Positions 7,943-17,854 of a DNA stretch of 64,000 nucleotides are shown here, piece by piece (position 1 is the stretch's first letter; the number at the start of each line of letters is the position of its first letter). The notes below the pieces were generated by a model that was not told where the DNA came from, did not search any database, and saw only the letters and a program-made list of their open reading frames with translations. The position numbers were made by a program, and so were the translations under genes. Source of the DNA: Calothrix sp. NIES-2100. Its GTDB lineage: Bacteria; Cyanobacteriota; Cyanobacteriia; Cyanobacteriales; Nostocaceae. The DNA lies in contig NZ_AP018178.1 in assembly GCF_002368195.1 (NCBI RefSeq), positions 8,452,645-8,516,644 on the forward strand, written 5' to 3'.

Positions 7943-10900
7943 TTAAAAGACGAAGTTGTTGGCAGTGAGGTTAGTAGCAGTAACATTGTTTAAAGTTACT
8001 AAAGTAGCGAAAGTTTCCGATGTCCCCGCAGTACCATCAACGTCTATTTGCACCAGAGTACTTGTGCCTGACTGGAGCCATCTTAAGTATCCATCGGCGA
8101 TCGCATTATTAGCACCAAAGTAACCTGAATCTGTTAATAGATCTGTCAATCCAATTACATCAGTACTGGTATTAAAGTCAGTAATTGTATCGCCACCTTC
8201 GGTAAACCTAAAGTAGACAAATCCATCATTACCAACACCGCCAGTTAACGTATCGCTGCCAAATCCACCAACTAAGAAGTCGTTATCGATACCACCATTT
8301 AAGCTATCATTGCCAAATTCACCGTACAAAGTATCATTGCCACTACCGCCATTGAGCGTATCATTATCGAAACCACCATTTAAGTTATCGTTACCTGCAC
8401 CAGATGTAATCGAGTCATTACCGCTATTACCAGCTACAGAGACAACCGCCGCAGTAACGTTGATGATGTCGTTACCAGTACCTGTAGATAAGGCGAGACT
8501 TTCAATGTTTTGGAATGTTGTGCCGTTGGAAACCGTTCCAGTAGTGGCAGTAGTATAGGAGACGTTTAAACTGGTGGTAGCATAGGACATATCTAAAGTC
8601 AGCAAATCTGTGCCCGCATCACCATTAATGTTATCTACGCCTTCACCACCATAAATTGAGTCATTCCCAGCGCCAGCACTGATTGTGTCATTACCTAAAC
8701 CACCGTAAAGGCGATCGCTCCCTGCACCAGAGATAATTGAGTCATTACCGTAACCGCCATCAATATTTGCATAAGCCGCAGCTGTGACATTAATTGTATC
8801 GCTGGCGCTACCTGCTTCTATTTCCAGGCTTTCAATATCTGTAAAGGTGGTGCCAGTATTAACTGTGCCAGTTGTGGTAGTGGTGTAGCTAACATTTAAG
8901 GATGTATTGTAATTAGATAAATCTAATTTCAGGTAATCAGAACCAAGACCCCCGTTAATTACATTCGCCCCTACACTCTCATAAATTACATCATTACCAG
9001 CCCCAGCGTTGATGGTATCGTTACCGTAACCGCCATCCAGGGTATCATTACCTACACCTGCGGTAATTGAGTCATTACCGTCACCGCCATTAAGGATATT
9101 GTTACCTGCACCTGCGGTAATTGAGTCATTACCGTAACCACCATTGATATAAGCAACAGCAGCAGCGGTGACATTGATGATATCGCTGGCGTTACCTGTT
9201 GTCAGACTCAGATTTTCGATATTTTGAAATTTTGTGCCATTGGAAACTGTGCCATTGGTAGCGGTGGTATATGTGACAGTCAGAGGAATAATGTAATCTG
9301 ACAAATATAAATCCAGGTAGTCATAGCCAGCGCCACCATCAATACTGTCCACACCGTTACCGCCATTGAGGCTATCATTTCCAGTCCCACCAATTAGCGT
9401 ATCATTACCGTCACCGCCATACAGGCTATCGTTACCTGCGCCTGTGGTAATGGAGTCGTTACCGTAACCACCACTCACAGAAGCAACCGCGGCAGCAGTT
9501 ACATTGATGATATCGCTGGCGCTACCTGTACTCAAACTGAGATTTTCGATATTTTGAAAGGTAGTACCATTAGAAACTGTGCCAGTGGTAGCGGTGGTAT
9601 AGCTGACAGTCAGGGGAATAATGTAATTAGACAAATCTAAACTCAGGTAATCATAGCCAGCCCCACCGTTGATGCTGTCTATTCCTCCACCGCCATTGAG
9701 AGTATCACTACCATCTCCAGCATTGAGGGTGTCATTACCATCACCGCCATAAAGGTTATCGTTAAAAGCACCTGTGGTAATGGAGTCGTTACCGTAACCA
9801 CTATCCACAGAAACAACAGCAGCAGTTACATTGATGATATCGCTGGCATTACCTGTACTTAGACTCAGACTTTCGATATTTTGAAAGGTGGTGCCAGTAT
9901 TAACTGTGCCATTGGTGGCGGTGGTATAGGTGACAGTCAGGGGAATAATGTAATTAGATAAATCTAAATCCAGGTAATCATAGCCAGTACCACCATTGAT
10001 GCTGTCTACTCCACCGTCACCCTCATAAATTAAGTCATTACCAGCGCCAGCGTTGATGGTGTCGTTACCATAACCGCTAGAGAGTGTACCACCATAGATT
10101 GTATCGTTGCCTGCACCTGTGGTAATTGAATCATTACCGTAACCACCATAAATCCTTGCAGTTGCCGCAGTCACGTTAATAGTGTCACTGGCACTACCTG
10201 CTTCTAGTTCTAGGCTTTCAATGTCTGTAAAAGTAGTGCCATTAGAAACTGTGCCATTGGTAGCAGTGGTATAAGTGACAGTGACAGGAACAATGTAATT
10301 AGACAGATCTAAACTGAGGTAGTCAGAACCAGCACCACCGTTAATACTGTCTACTCCACCGTTACCGTCATAAATTAAGTCATTTCCAGCGCCAGCGTTG
10401 ATGGTGTCGTTACCATAACCGTTAGAGAATGTACCACCGTAAATGGTATCATTAGCTGCACCTGTGGTAATTGAGTCATTACCGTAACCACCAATAATTT
10501 CCGCAACTGCGGCAGTCACATTAATAACGTCACTGGCACTACCTGCTTGGAGTTCTAGGCTTTCAATATCTGTAAACTTAGTACCAGTTGAAACTGTGCC
10601 ATTGGTAGCGGTGGTGTAGGTAACAGTCAACGGCACAATATAATTAGACATATTTAAATTCAGATGGTCATAGCCGGAACCACCATTAATAGTGTCTACT
10701 CCGGAACCATCAGAAAGGGTGTCATTACCTGCACCGGCGTTGAGGCTATCATTGCCATCACCACCATAAAGATTGTCTCTTCCTGCCCTGGCATTGAGAA
10801 TATCGTTACCATCACCACCAGAAAGCGAGTCATCCCCAAGTCCACTATTGAGGACATCGTTACCTTCATTCCCAGTTAAGGTATCATCACCGATGCCAGT

Positions 10901-13900
10901 GGTAATTGTGTCATTACCAACACCGCCATCAACAGAAGCATAATTGGCAGCAGTCACATTAATATTGTCGTTGCCAATACCCGTTGTCAGGTAAAGACGG
11001 TCAATATCTCGAAATGTTGTGCCGTCAGATACTGTGCCACTGGCAGTGCTGGTGTAAGTCACTGTTAAATTAGCAGTGGCAGAGGAAATGGACAAATTTA
11101 AAAGGTCATTACCTGTGCCAGCAACGATTTTGTCTACTCCACCCCCAGCTGTAATATAATCATCCCCAGCACCACTTGTAAGCGTGTCATTGCCAGTGCC
11201 GCCATCAAGAAGATCGTTACCGCCACCAGTAGTAATAGAATCATTGCCAGCATTGGCAAAAACAGTAGCATCAATAGCGGCACTGACATCAATTTTGTCG
11301 TTGCCAGCATCTGTATTGATATCGAGAATTTCGATATTCTGAAAAGTTGTGCCAGAGAAACTACCTACTGATGTGGCGATGGGATAATTGATAGTTAAGT
11401 CGAGGGTAGAGGCGTAAATTTTAATTTCCAAGGAATCATTACCCTGTCCCCCATCAATAGTATCAATTCCATCATCGGCAAACAAACTACCATACTCAAT
11501 CTTGTCATCGCCATCACCGGCATTGATGACATCATTGCCGACACTACCAGAGAGAATATCGTTTCCAGCGCCAGCATTGAGAGTGTCGTTACCTGCACCG
11601 CCATTGAGGTTATCGCCACCAGCACCAGCATTGAGATTGTCATTGCCATCACCGCCATTGAGAATATCGTTTCCAGCGCCAGTAGTAATGGCATCATTAC
11701 CGCCATTAGCATTAATATCAGCATCACTTGCAGCAGTGACATTAATGATGTCATTGCCGCTACCAGTTTCTAGGGACAAACTTTCGATATTGATAAAGGT
11801 AGAACCGTTGGAAACCGTTCCATTTGTTGAATTGGTGTAGGTAAAAGTTAAATTGCTAGTAGCAGTAGAATTATCCCAAGTGAGGTAGTCAAAGCCTTGT
11901 CCACCGTCGATTTTTTCGACTCCCACACTGCCAAGGTAATCACTGGCGTAAATAGTGTCATCGCCATCACCACCATTGATGACATCATTACCACTACCGC
12001 CATAAACAGAATCGTTACCTGCACCAGCGTTGAGGGTGTCATTACCATCATTGCTATTGAGTAGGCTACCAAGGGTATCGCTACCATTACCTGTGGTGAT
12101 GGAGTCGTTACCGCCATTGCCATCAATGTTGGCATTACCCGCAGCCGTGACATTAATGATGTCATTACCGCTACCAGTTTCTAGGGACAGACTTTCGATA
12201 CTTTTAAAGGTAGTGCCATTGGAAACTGTGCCATTGATAGCACTGGTATAGGTGACAGTTAAGTTAATGGTGGCTGCGGAATTATCTAGTCTCAGGTAAT
12301 CGAAGCCTTGTCCACCATCGATGCTTTCGACTCCCAAACTGCCATCACTAGCGTAAATAGAGTCATCTCCATCACCTGCATTGAAAGTATCATTACCAGG
12401 CTCTTTGTAAATGCCATCACCAAGGACATCGTTACCTGCACCAGCATTTAATGTATCATTACCTGCACCTCCGTAAAGGCGATCGCTACCATTGCCTGTG
12501 GTGATGGCATCATTGCCAGCATTACCATGAATTTCCGCATTACCCGCAGCAGTGACGTTAATAGTATCGTTACCGCTACCTGTGTACAGTGTCAGACTTT
12601 CGATATTGATAAAGGTAGTGCCATTAGAAACTGTGCCATTCGTCGAATTGGTATAGGTTACAGTTAAGTTGCTAGTTGCAGCAGAATTATCTAGTCTCAG
12701 AGAATCAAAGCCTTGTCCACCATCAATTTTGTCTACTCCCAAACTACCATCACTAGCGTAAATATAGTCATCTCCATCACCTGCATTCAAGACATCATTA
12801 CCAGCCTCGCCATAAGATTCGCCCACGATATCATTACCAGCACCAGCATTGAGGGTGTCATTGCCAGCACCGCCATAAAGAGTATCTCTACCATTACCTG
12901 TGGTGATGGAGTCATTGCCGCCATTACCATCAACTTTGGCATTACCCGCAGCAGTGACATTAATTGTGTCGTTACCGCTACCTGTGGCTAATTCGAGACT
13001 TTCGATATTAATAAAAGTAGTGCCATTGGAAACTGTGCCATTTGTGGCGGTGGTATAAGTGACAGTTAAGTTGACAGTGGCAGCGGAATTATCTAGCTTT
13101 AAGTAGTCAAAGCCTTGCCCACCATCGATTTTTTCGACTCCGACACTATTGTAATTACTACCATAAATTGAGTCATCTCCATCACCTGCATTTAAGACAT
13201 CATTGCCGATGTTGCCATCAAGGTAATCGTTGCCTGCACCAGCATTGAGGGTATCATTGCCGGCACCACCGTAAAGGTAATCTCTACCATTACCTGTAGT
13301 GATAGAGTCATCGCCATTATTACCAGATATATCGGCATTACCCAAAGCAGTAACATTAATGATGTCATTGCCGCTACCAGTAATTAAGTCTAGACTTTCG
13401 ATATTTTGAAAGGTAGAACCATTGGAAACTGTCCCATTTGTGGCGGTGGTGTAAGTAACAGTGACATTGCCAACGACATCAGCTATATCCCAATTGAGGG
13501 AGTCAAAACCTTGCCCACCATCGATTTTTTCTATTCCCGCACTACCTTTATTGGCGTAAATATAGTCATCCCCATCACCTGCATTCAGGATGTCACTACC
13601 CGCACCATCATCAAGAGTATCGTTGCCTGCTCCACCATTGAGAGTATCATTACCATCGCCACCATCAAGGCGATCGCTTCCATTGCCTGTGGTAATGGCA
13701 TCATTGCCGCCATTGCCATAAACGGTGGCATCACCTACATAGGTGACATTAATACTGTCGTTACCGCTACCTGTTTCTAACCTCAAACTTTCGATATTTT
13801 GAAAGGTAGTGCCATTGGAAACTGTGCCATTGATAGCGGTGGTGTAGGTGACAGTTAAATTGCTAGCAGCAGCAGAATTATCTAAATTTAGGTAGTCATA

Positions 13901-14134
13901 GCCGTTTCCACCATCAATTTTTTCGACATTCACACTACCAGAATATTCACTACCTATAATGCTGTCGTCGCCATCACCACCATTGAGGGTGTCATTACCA
14001 GTAGCGCCATCCAGGGTATCGTCACCAGCCCCACCATTAATAGAGTCGTTCCCGGCATAACCATAAATGTAGTCACTGATGACAGTTCCAGTAAGTGTGT
14101 CATTGCCGGAGGTACCATAAATAAAATTAAGCAC
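7943..14134 (-). CDS. Giant RTX-type calcium-binding repeat protein, 2063 aa
   Basis: Nearly all of the protein is GGxGxDxLx nonapeptide repeat (GGAGNDTLNGG and variants), which folds as a calcium-loaded beta-roll after export. The repeats are organised into 15 modules of about 120-130 residues. Each module contains a non-RTX insert of the form LTVTYTTATNGTVSNGTTF, then NIESL, then TGSGNDxINVTAA. The last 130 residues switch to dense RTX repeats and a C-terminal domain (FVYFRFTEGGDTITDFN to NLTANNFVF) typical of type I secretion targets. There is no N-terminal signal peptide. The start is GTG with AAGGAG about 10 bp upstream. It is low in Cys and Trp and rich in Asn, Gly and Thr. It is probably a secreted or surface protein. 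No protease or transporter gene lies beside it. Confidence 0.92.
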   Translation of the reverse strand: MLNFIYGTSGNDTLTGTVISDYIYGYAGNDSINGGAGDDTLDGATGNDTLNGGDGDDSIIGSEYSGSVNVEKIDGGNGYDYLNLDNSAAASNLTVTYTTAINGTVSNGTTFQNIESLRLETGSGNDSINVTYVGDATVYGNGGNDAITTGNGSDRLDGGDGNDTLNGGAGNDTLDDGAGSDILNAGDGDDYIYANKGSAGIEKIDGGQGFDSLNWDIADVVGNVTVTYTTATNGTVSNGSTFQNIESLDLITGSGNDIINVTALGNADISGNNGDDSITTGNGRDYLYGGAGNDTLNAGAGNDYLDGNIGNDVLNAGDGDDSIYGSNYNSVGVEKIDGGQGFDYLKLDNSAATVNLTVTYTTATNGTVSNGTTFINIESLELATGSGNDTINVTAAGNAKVDGNGGNDSITTGNGRDTLYGGAGNDTLNAGAGNDIVGESYGEAGNDVLNAGDGDDYIYASDGSLGVDKIDGGQGFDSLRLDNSAATSNLTVTYTNSTNGTVSNGTTFINIESLTLYTGSGNDTINVTAAGNAEIHGNAGNDAITTGNGSDRLYGGAGNDTLNAGAGNDVLGDGIYKEPGNDTFNAGDGDDSIYASDGSLGVESIDGGQGFDYLRLDNSAATINLTVTYTSAINGTVSNGTTFKSIESLSLETGSGNDIINVTAAGNANIDGNGGNDSITTGNGSDTLGSLLNSNDGNDTLNAGAGNDSVYGGSGNDVINGGDGDDTIYASDYLGSVGVEKIDGGQGFDYLTWDNSTATSNLTFTYTNSTNGTVSNGSTFINIESLSLETGSGNDIINVTAASDADINANGGNDAITTGAGNDILNGGDGNDNLNAGAGGDNLNGGAGNDTLNAGAGNDILSGSVGNDVINAGDGDDKIEYGSLFADDGIDTIDGGQGNDSLEIKIYASTLDLTINYPIATSVGSFSGTTFQNIEILDINTDAGNDKIDVSAAIDATVFANAGNDSITTGGGNDLLDGGTGNDTLTSGAGDDYITAGGGVDKIVAGTGNDLLNLSISSATANLTVTYTSTASGTVSDGTTFRDIDRLYLTTGIGNDNINVTAANYASVDGGVGNDTITTGIGDDTLTGNEGNDVLNSGLGDDSLSGGDGNDILNARAGRDNLYGGDGNDSLNAGAGNDTLSDGSGVDTINGGSGYDHLNLNMSNYIVPLTVTYTTATNGTVSTGTKFTDIESLELQAGSASDVINVTAAVAEIIGGYGNDSITTGAANDTIYGGTFSNGYGNDTINAGAGNDLIYDGNGGVDSINGGAGSDYLSLDLSNYIVPVTVTYTTATNGTVSNGTTFTDIESLELEAGSASDTINVTAATARIYGGYGNDSITTGAGNDTIYGGTLSSGYGNDTINAGAGNDLIYEGDGGVDSINGGTGYDYLDLDLSNYIIPLTVTYTTATNGTVNTGTTFQNIESLSLSTGNASDIINVTAAVVSVDSGYGNDSITTGAFNDNLYGGDGNDTLNAGDGSDTLNGGGGIDSINGGAGYDYLSLDLSNYIIPLTVSYTTATTGTVSNGTTFQNIENLSLSTGSASDIINVTAAAVASVSGGYGNDSITTGAGNDSLYGGDGNDTLIGGTGNDSLNGGNGVDSIDGGAGYDYLDLYLSDYIIPLTVTYTTATNGTVSNGTKFQNIENLSLTTGNASDIINVTAAAVAYINGGYGNDSITAGAGNNILNGGDGNDSITAGVGNDTLDGGYGNDTINAGAGNDVIYESVGANVINGGLGSDYLKLDLSNYNTSLNVSYTTTTTGTVNTGTTFTDIESLEIEAGSASDTINVTAAAYANIDGGYGNDSIISGAGSDRLYGGLGNDTISAGAGNDSIYGGEGVDNINGDAGTDLLTLDMSYATTSLNVSYTTATTGTVSNGTTFQNIESLALSTGTGNDIINVTAAVVSVAGNSGNDSITSGAGNDNLNGGFDNDTLNGGSGNDTLYGEFGNDSLNGGIDNDFLVGGFGSDTLTGGVGNDGFVYFRFTEGGDTITDFNTSTDVIGLTDLLTDSGYFGANNAIADGYLRWLQSGTSTLVQIDVDGTAGTSETFATLVTLNNVTATNLTANNFVF

Positions 14135-14894
14135 AGATTTTTACTCCTTTGTTTGACAGGTTGTAAATAGGTAGATAGAGAAACTCAAACTCATGCACCT
14201 CGTCGCCTGAAGCTATAAGTTGGAAAAAAGACAAATGGTTTTACCGTAGCGAATTTGATTTATGTGCCAAGTGACACATAAATTTTGTCATCACGATAAG
14301 CGATCGCATATACCAGGTTTTGCGATCGCTCTTGCTTGTCGAGTGACGAATGATTTCACCAAAATGGCGGCTTCTTTGTCATCAATTCAAATTTTTTTGA
14401 TTACCTGTTTCAGCATTTTTTACAGCTTGATATCACAAACTCTCAAAATCAGATGCACCCACAGCAAAGCCGACAAGCATGAATAACCAGACAAATAATC
14501 TGTCTCTTACATCAGCTAGTCTGTAATCCGAATTTGTGTATTGGTTACTTCTATAGGCAGTGTCTATACCAAGTTACAAATGTAAAAAATACGCTTTAAA
14601 AAAATCTTAGCATCATCAGTAGATTTACAGTAGGAAGAGAAATTAAGAAAATATAATATTAAGTATTTAAACTGAGATTTCATAATCAGGGGAGAAAAAT
14701 CAACAGCTAATGACAAACGACCAATTCCCAAAGCGCTATTTTCAATGACTGCAATTACACGGAAAAAACCCACAAGTCCCTAGCCCCTAGCCCCTAGCCC
14801 CTAACCCCTAAGTCTCAGGATTTTTGCATAAATATATATACTGGCACTCGAATAAAATCTAAGATATTGTGTAATTTGCGTAATAATCGGTTTT
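14135..14894. other. 760-bp gene-free upstream region of the RTX gene
   Basis: I see no convincing gene here. It contains the CRP-like dyad at 14260, a HIP1-rich stretch near 14300-14330, AT-rich sequence around 14570-14670 and a CCCCTAGC repeat block at 14778-14815. Short open frames occur but have no ribosome site or protein-like composition. Confidence 0.5.
14260..14281. promoter_or_regulatory. Candidate CRP-family operator upstream of the RTX gene
   Basis: TTATGTG (14260-14266) and CACATAA (14275-14281) form a dyad. The core TGTGC-N6-ACACA has the 5-6-5 geometry of CRP sites (TGTGA-N6-TCACA) but lacks the outer A/T match. It lies about 125 bp before the RTX start codon. Confidence 0.3.
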
Positions 14895-15010
14895 AGTGGA
14901 GAACGGCCGCTAAAGGTAATGGGAAAACTTGGGTATGAATTCGAGGTTCACAAACAAAGCAGTTGCTAAAGCCAGCCCCAACCGGAATACCCGCCGATGC
15001 GTTCACTGTT
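14895..15010 (+). promoter_or_regulatory. Probable cobalamin riboswitch
   Basis: The leader of cbtB carries GGTAATGGGAAAAC (compare the TAACAGGGAA core), then GGGTATGAATTCGAGG and GCAGTTGC in the position of the conserved GGTG-AATCC / CAACTG region. A degenerate B12 box follows, AGCCAG...GGAATACCCGCCGAT (14970-14999; consensus AGYCMGGAGACCKGCC, here with an 8-nt insertion). Ribosome access to cbtB would be the regulated step, because the box ends about 25 nt before the GCGAGG ribosome site. The match is degenerate in the middle, so a covariance-model check is needed. Confidence 0.55.
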
Positions 15011-15032
15011 CTAGATTCATGCGAGGTATATG

Positions 15033-15224
15033 ATGACTACTCAGACTCATCCTTCAGTGTTGCAAAAGACGGCAAACGTAACTTTATCAACGCCTGTGCA
15101 GGCAACACTTTTCGTTTCCCTATGTGCGTTGACACTGTGGACTGCTTATTTTACAACCTATCCAGCGGTTCACGATCGCGTACATAACCCACGTCACCAC
15201 ACTCTGCTGGTACCTTGCCACTAA
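15033..15224 (+). CDS. cbtB: CbtB-type cobalt transporter subunit
   Basis: A 63-residue protein with one transmembrane helix (about 20-43, VQATLFVSLCALTLWTAYFT) and a C-terminal metal-ligand tail, HDRVHNPRHHTLLVPCH. This is the CbtB signature: several His and a final Cys-His. CbtB is a predicted cobalt uptake component, commonly under B12 riboswitch control, which agrees with the leader here. I chose the second of two overlapping ATGs (15033), which lies 6 bp after GCGAGG. The first, at 15030, is too close. The usual partner CbtA is not seen. A His-rich membrane protein follows instead. Confidence 0.85.
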   Translation: MTTQTHPSVLQKTANVTLSTPVQATLFVSLCALTLWTAYFTTYPAVHDRVHNPRHHTLLVPCH

Positions 15225-15432
15225 ACAACTGAAGGCTGAAGTATGAAGTTTGAAGTATGAAGTGATTTAGTTGATTTTTTATCCTTCATCTTTTAAGCTT
15301 CATCCTTTTGTTGTGACAATCCAGCGGACAAGATTCCCCATTATCAAGCGACAATACAGTACATGAAAACTTGTACGCTGGGTTCATAGAGTTTTGATCA
15401 ACTCAGCTATTACTGTGAAATCCATAGTTAAA

Positions 15433-16623
15433 ATGTCGAAATTTAAGCTGTATACACTCATCAGTGCTATTTGTATGATGAGTGTAGTTTTTTATAGTTT
15501 TATCGGCTTCTCTCAATCGCCCCAACCGCGTGTGCGACTAGTTAGCCCAGCACCAGAAAGCCGAATTATACCGTTTGAAGCCGAGGCCAGTACACCGCAA
15601 TCTCCAGTAAAATTAGCGCTGCAAGCCGAAGATGCTACAGGTAAAGCATTAGAGAACGCTAAATTTGACCTGGAAATTTTTACCCCACCTCATAACCCTT
15701 GGTTCACAACGGATTTTCCCATAGTGGAGGGAACCAAGCTACTAGATATCGAGACTATAGCCCCAAAAGGACAGCTAGAAGTTCAAACAATGCTGCCAAT
15801 TCGGGGAAATTACCAACTCAAGGTGAATGTTACCCCAGTGGTAGCGAATGCCTTTAAGCCAATTCAGCAAACCCTGACATTACCAGTGGCAGAAAATGGG
15901 GTAAAATATCGTAATTTTGCCATTCTCGCTGTAATTTTATTACTGGTTGGGCTAGGTGGTGGTTGGGTAATTGGTGGAAGACAAGCAATTACACCAGGAG
16001 AAATTGCACCTCAGCAAGTGCGATTATTATTGAGTGGATTAATTGTCGTTGCGATCGCAGCTCTATTATTTGTTAACATCAGTGCAGAAGTTGCCCAATC
16101 ACAAGGTTCAGGACACGCACATAATCACGATCATCACGATCATGGATCGGCAACCGCAGCAGAAGTTGATAACTCTGGGATTGTTCGTCAACAGGGTTTG
16201 CAAGCCCAATTGTTAGGATCTGCTAGCGCCACTGTTGGAGAACCTGCTGCTTTGCAAGTAAAAGTTACTGACGAAAAAACAAATCAGCCAATCTCAGACT
16301 TACTCTTAAACATCAAAACCACCATGCTTGAGGATGGTTGGGTGAATTTTGCATCCCAAACTGTGACTGATTCCACAGGACAATTTTCCTGGGAACAAGG
16401 GTTTTTTGATGGCGCACCTCATAAATTGACAGTAGAAATTGCGCCTCAACCCAATGCTGCACGCCAATTTACGCCATTTCAGGTACAAAGACAAATAGAT
16501 GTAGAAGGAGTTGCACCGCCTTTTATGGTGCGGTTTATTAGTCTGGCTTACATGACAGCCTTTGTGATTGTGGGATTGTTAGTAGGATTGCGACTCAGAC
16601 GGAATTTGCCTTTGCACAGTTAA
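15433..16623 (+). CDS. Exported membrane protein with His-rich loop, probably metal-related
   Basis: About 396 residues from the ATG chosen here. An in-frame TTG at 15394 and a GTG at 15415 are alternatives, but neither start has a strong ribosome site. Layout: signal or anchor helix (MSKFKLYTLISAICMMSVVF), a beta-rich extracytoplasmic domain, two membrane helices (around FAILAVILLLVGLGGGWVIGG and LLLSGLIVVAIAALLFV), then a metal-binding-like HAHNHDHHDHG loop. A second Ig-like or carboxypeptidase-regulatory-like domain and a final membrane helix follow. Its position 208 bp after cbtB suggests a role in cobalt or nickel handling. I do not recognise the family, and it is not CbtA by its topology. 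Confidence 0.7.
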   Translation: MSKFKLYTLISAICMMSVVFYSFIGFSQSPQPRVRLVSPAPESRIIPFEAEASTPQSPVKLALQAEDATGKALENAKFDLEIFTPPHNPWFTTDFPIVEGTKLLDIETIAPKGQLEVQTMLPIRGNYQLKVNVTPVVANAFKPIQQTLTLPVAENGVKYRNFAILAVILLLVGLGGGWVIGGRQAITPGEIAPQQVRLLLSGLIVVAIAALLFVNISAEVAQSQGSGHAHNHDHHDHGSATAAEVDNSGIVRQQGLQAQLLGSASATVGEPAALQVKVTDEKTNQPISDLLLNIKTTMLEDGWVNFASQTVTDSTGQFSWEQGFFDGAPHKLTVEIAPQPNAARQFTPFQVQRQIDVEGVAPPFMVRFISLAYMTAFVIVGLLVGLRLRRNLPLHS

Positions 16624-16978
16624 CTTGTACTTTTGCAAGTCGTACCCTACGGGAAGCAAGCTACGCGGAGCGTCTCGTAAAGCCTGCGGCATAGCTACGC
16701 TTAGGGCGTAGCCTCTCCTAGAAAAGAGAAGTACAAAAATTAATCATATAACTCTTGTGGTGCGGGCATCTTGCCCGCTACAAGTGTACCTCACTCCGAT
16801 GAAATATGCTGTAGTTTAAAGCTATAAATGAAGTTGAAAAACCTTAAAACTTAAGTACAACAAGCAATATAGTTTTTGTGGTTCATTTGTACGCATATGT
16901 GCAAGAGTAATGAAAATTAAGTTAAGCGATCGCCTTCAGAAAACTTCCCTAACCCAGATGCGGGCGATCGCAAACTAA
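16624..16978. repeat. 355-bp gene-free region with palindromic repeats
   Basis: Holds a GCGGAGCGTCTCGTA-type repeat with related inverted pieces (16650-16735) and a hairpin, 16753-16784, in which CTTGTGGTGCGGGCA pairs with TGCCCGCTACAAG. The remainder (16790-16978) is AT-rich with two HIP1 octamers near the end. No gene is seen. Confidence 0.6.
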
Positions 16979-17812
16979 CTACTTAATATTGCGTTCGAGC
17001 CAAGCAACCAGATCGGAAACATCTGAAAAACTTAAAAATTCTTCTCCCAAAACTTCCAATTGTTCCGTAGACAATACCCGAACGCGATCGATTATCGAAG
17101 AATCTATCTCACCAAAACGCCGATTTAGCTGCCGATTTAAAAAGCGAAATGCCTCCTTCTGCTCACCACGTTCCTCGCCTTTGTGCAAAATATCTTGATA
17201 AATAACCGATTCTTGCATAAGATCCTCACTTAATAACTGACGAATTAAATCTTTCTCAAATCTCAAACCAGCTAAAATCTCAGTATAAGCCGCCGTATTT
17301 TGCCTCGTTTCCCTATCTGCAATTCTAGCGACTTCCTGGGAAACCTGCGATAATAACTCTCGTGGAGAATCAGTCCGACATAAAGGTGCTAGCGGCAATA
17401 AAGCCGAATTGCCCAGAAACCATCTCGAATCCTGCTCCCACATCCGAACCGCACGATAAGAGTGGATAGTAGACTCCTCCCGATATTCTTCGGTAAAAGC
17501 AATCTCATCGTCAGTTTCCTGCAAAAATATGACGACTTGTGTAACAGAACACTTATACAAACGCTTTAGCCTAACGCAATAATCCAACATTCGGAAAGGA
17601 ATCGCCGGATTAGACTTTGTTAAAGTTTGAAACTCAATATGTAAAATTCGATTACCAGCTTGGATAAAAATTACCGAATCAGCACGAATTGGTTCCAAGC
17701 TTAACTCGGTTCTTAACACAGTAATATTGGTAGATTCTTCCCCAATTAACCACCTGACAAAATCTGCTGGATATTTTTCTGCCAGAACTTTACAAACGTT
17801 ATCAAAGCTCAA
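16979..17812 (-). CDS. Rpn-family PD-(D/E)XK nuclease-like protein with DUF4351
   Basis: 277 residues. The N-terminal two thirds look like the Rpn/PDDEXK transposase-like nuclease fold: EPIRADSVIFIQAGNRILHIEFQT carries an Asp and the E-x-Q variant of the E-x-K motif, then FRMLDYCVRLKRLY and VTQVVIFLQ. The C-terminal 55 residues (LNRQLNRRFGEIDSSIIDRVRVLSTEQLEVLGEEFLSF onwards) are the DUF4351 domain common in cyanobacteria. Despite the family name Rpn, nothing here suggests an insertion sequence. Role unknown. The start is the ATG at 17812. It follows the Nramp gene on the same strand after 42 bp. Confidence 0.85.
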   Translation of the reverse strand: MSFDNVCKVLAEKYPADFVRWLIGEESTNITVLRTELSLEPIRADSVIFIQAGNRILHIEFQTLTKSNPAIPFRMLDYCVRLKRLYKCSVTQVVIFLQETDDEIAFTEEYREESTIHSYRAVRMWEQDSRWFLGNSALLPLAPLCRTDSPRELLSQVSQEVARIADRETRQNTAAYTEILAGLRFEKDLIRQLLSEDLMQESVIYQDILHKGEERGEQKEAFRFLNRQLNRRFGEIDSSIIDRVRVLSTEQLEVLGEEFLSFSDVSDLVAWLERNIK

Positions 17813-17854
17813 AATATCAACCTAATTAATCCGATAAATATATTATTATAAAAT

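Noticed and set aside
8310..13780. Open frames on the plus strand opposite the RTX gene
   Set aside because: They follow the repeat structure of the RTX gene in complement, lack ribosome sites and have low-complexity composition.
14262..14486. 74-codon frame upstream of the RTX gene
   Set aside because: No ribosome site, composition unlike a protein, and it overlaps the CRP-like dyad and HIP1-rich stretch.
16979..17812. Transposase-like Rpn gene as evidence of an insertion sequence
   Set aside because: The Rpn/DUF4351 family is found as single chromosomal genes. No terminal inverted repeats or target duplication are visible around it.
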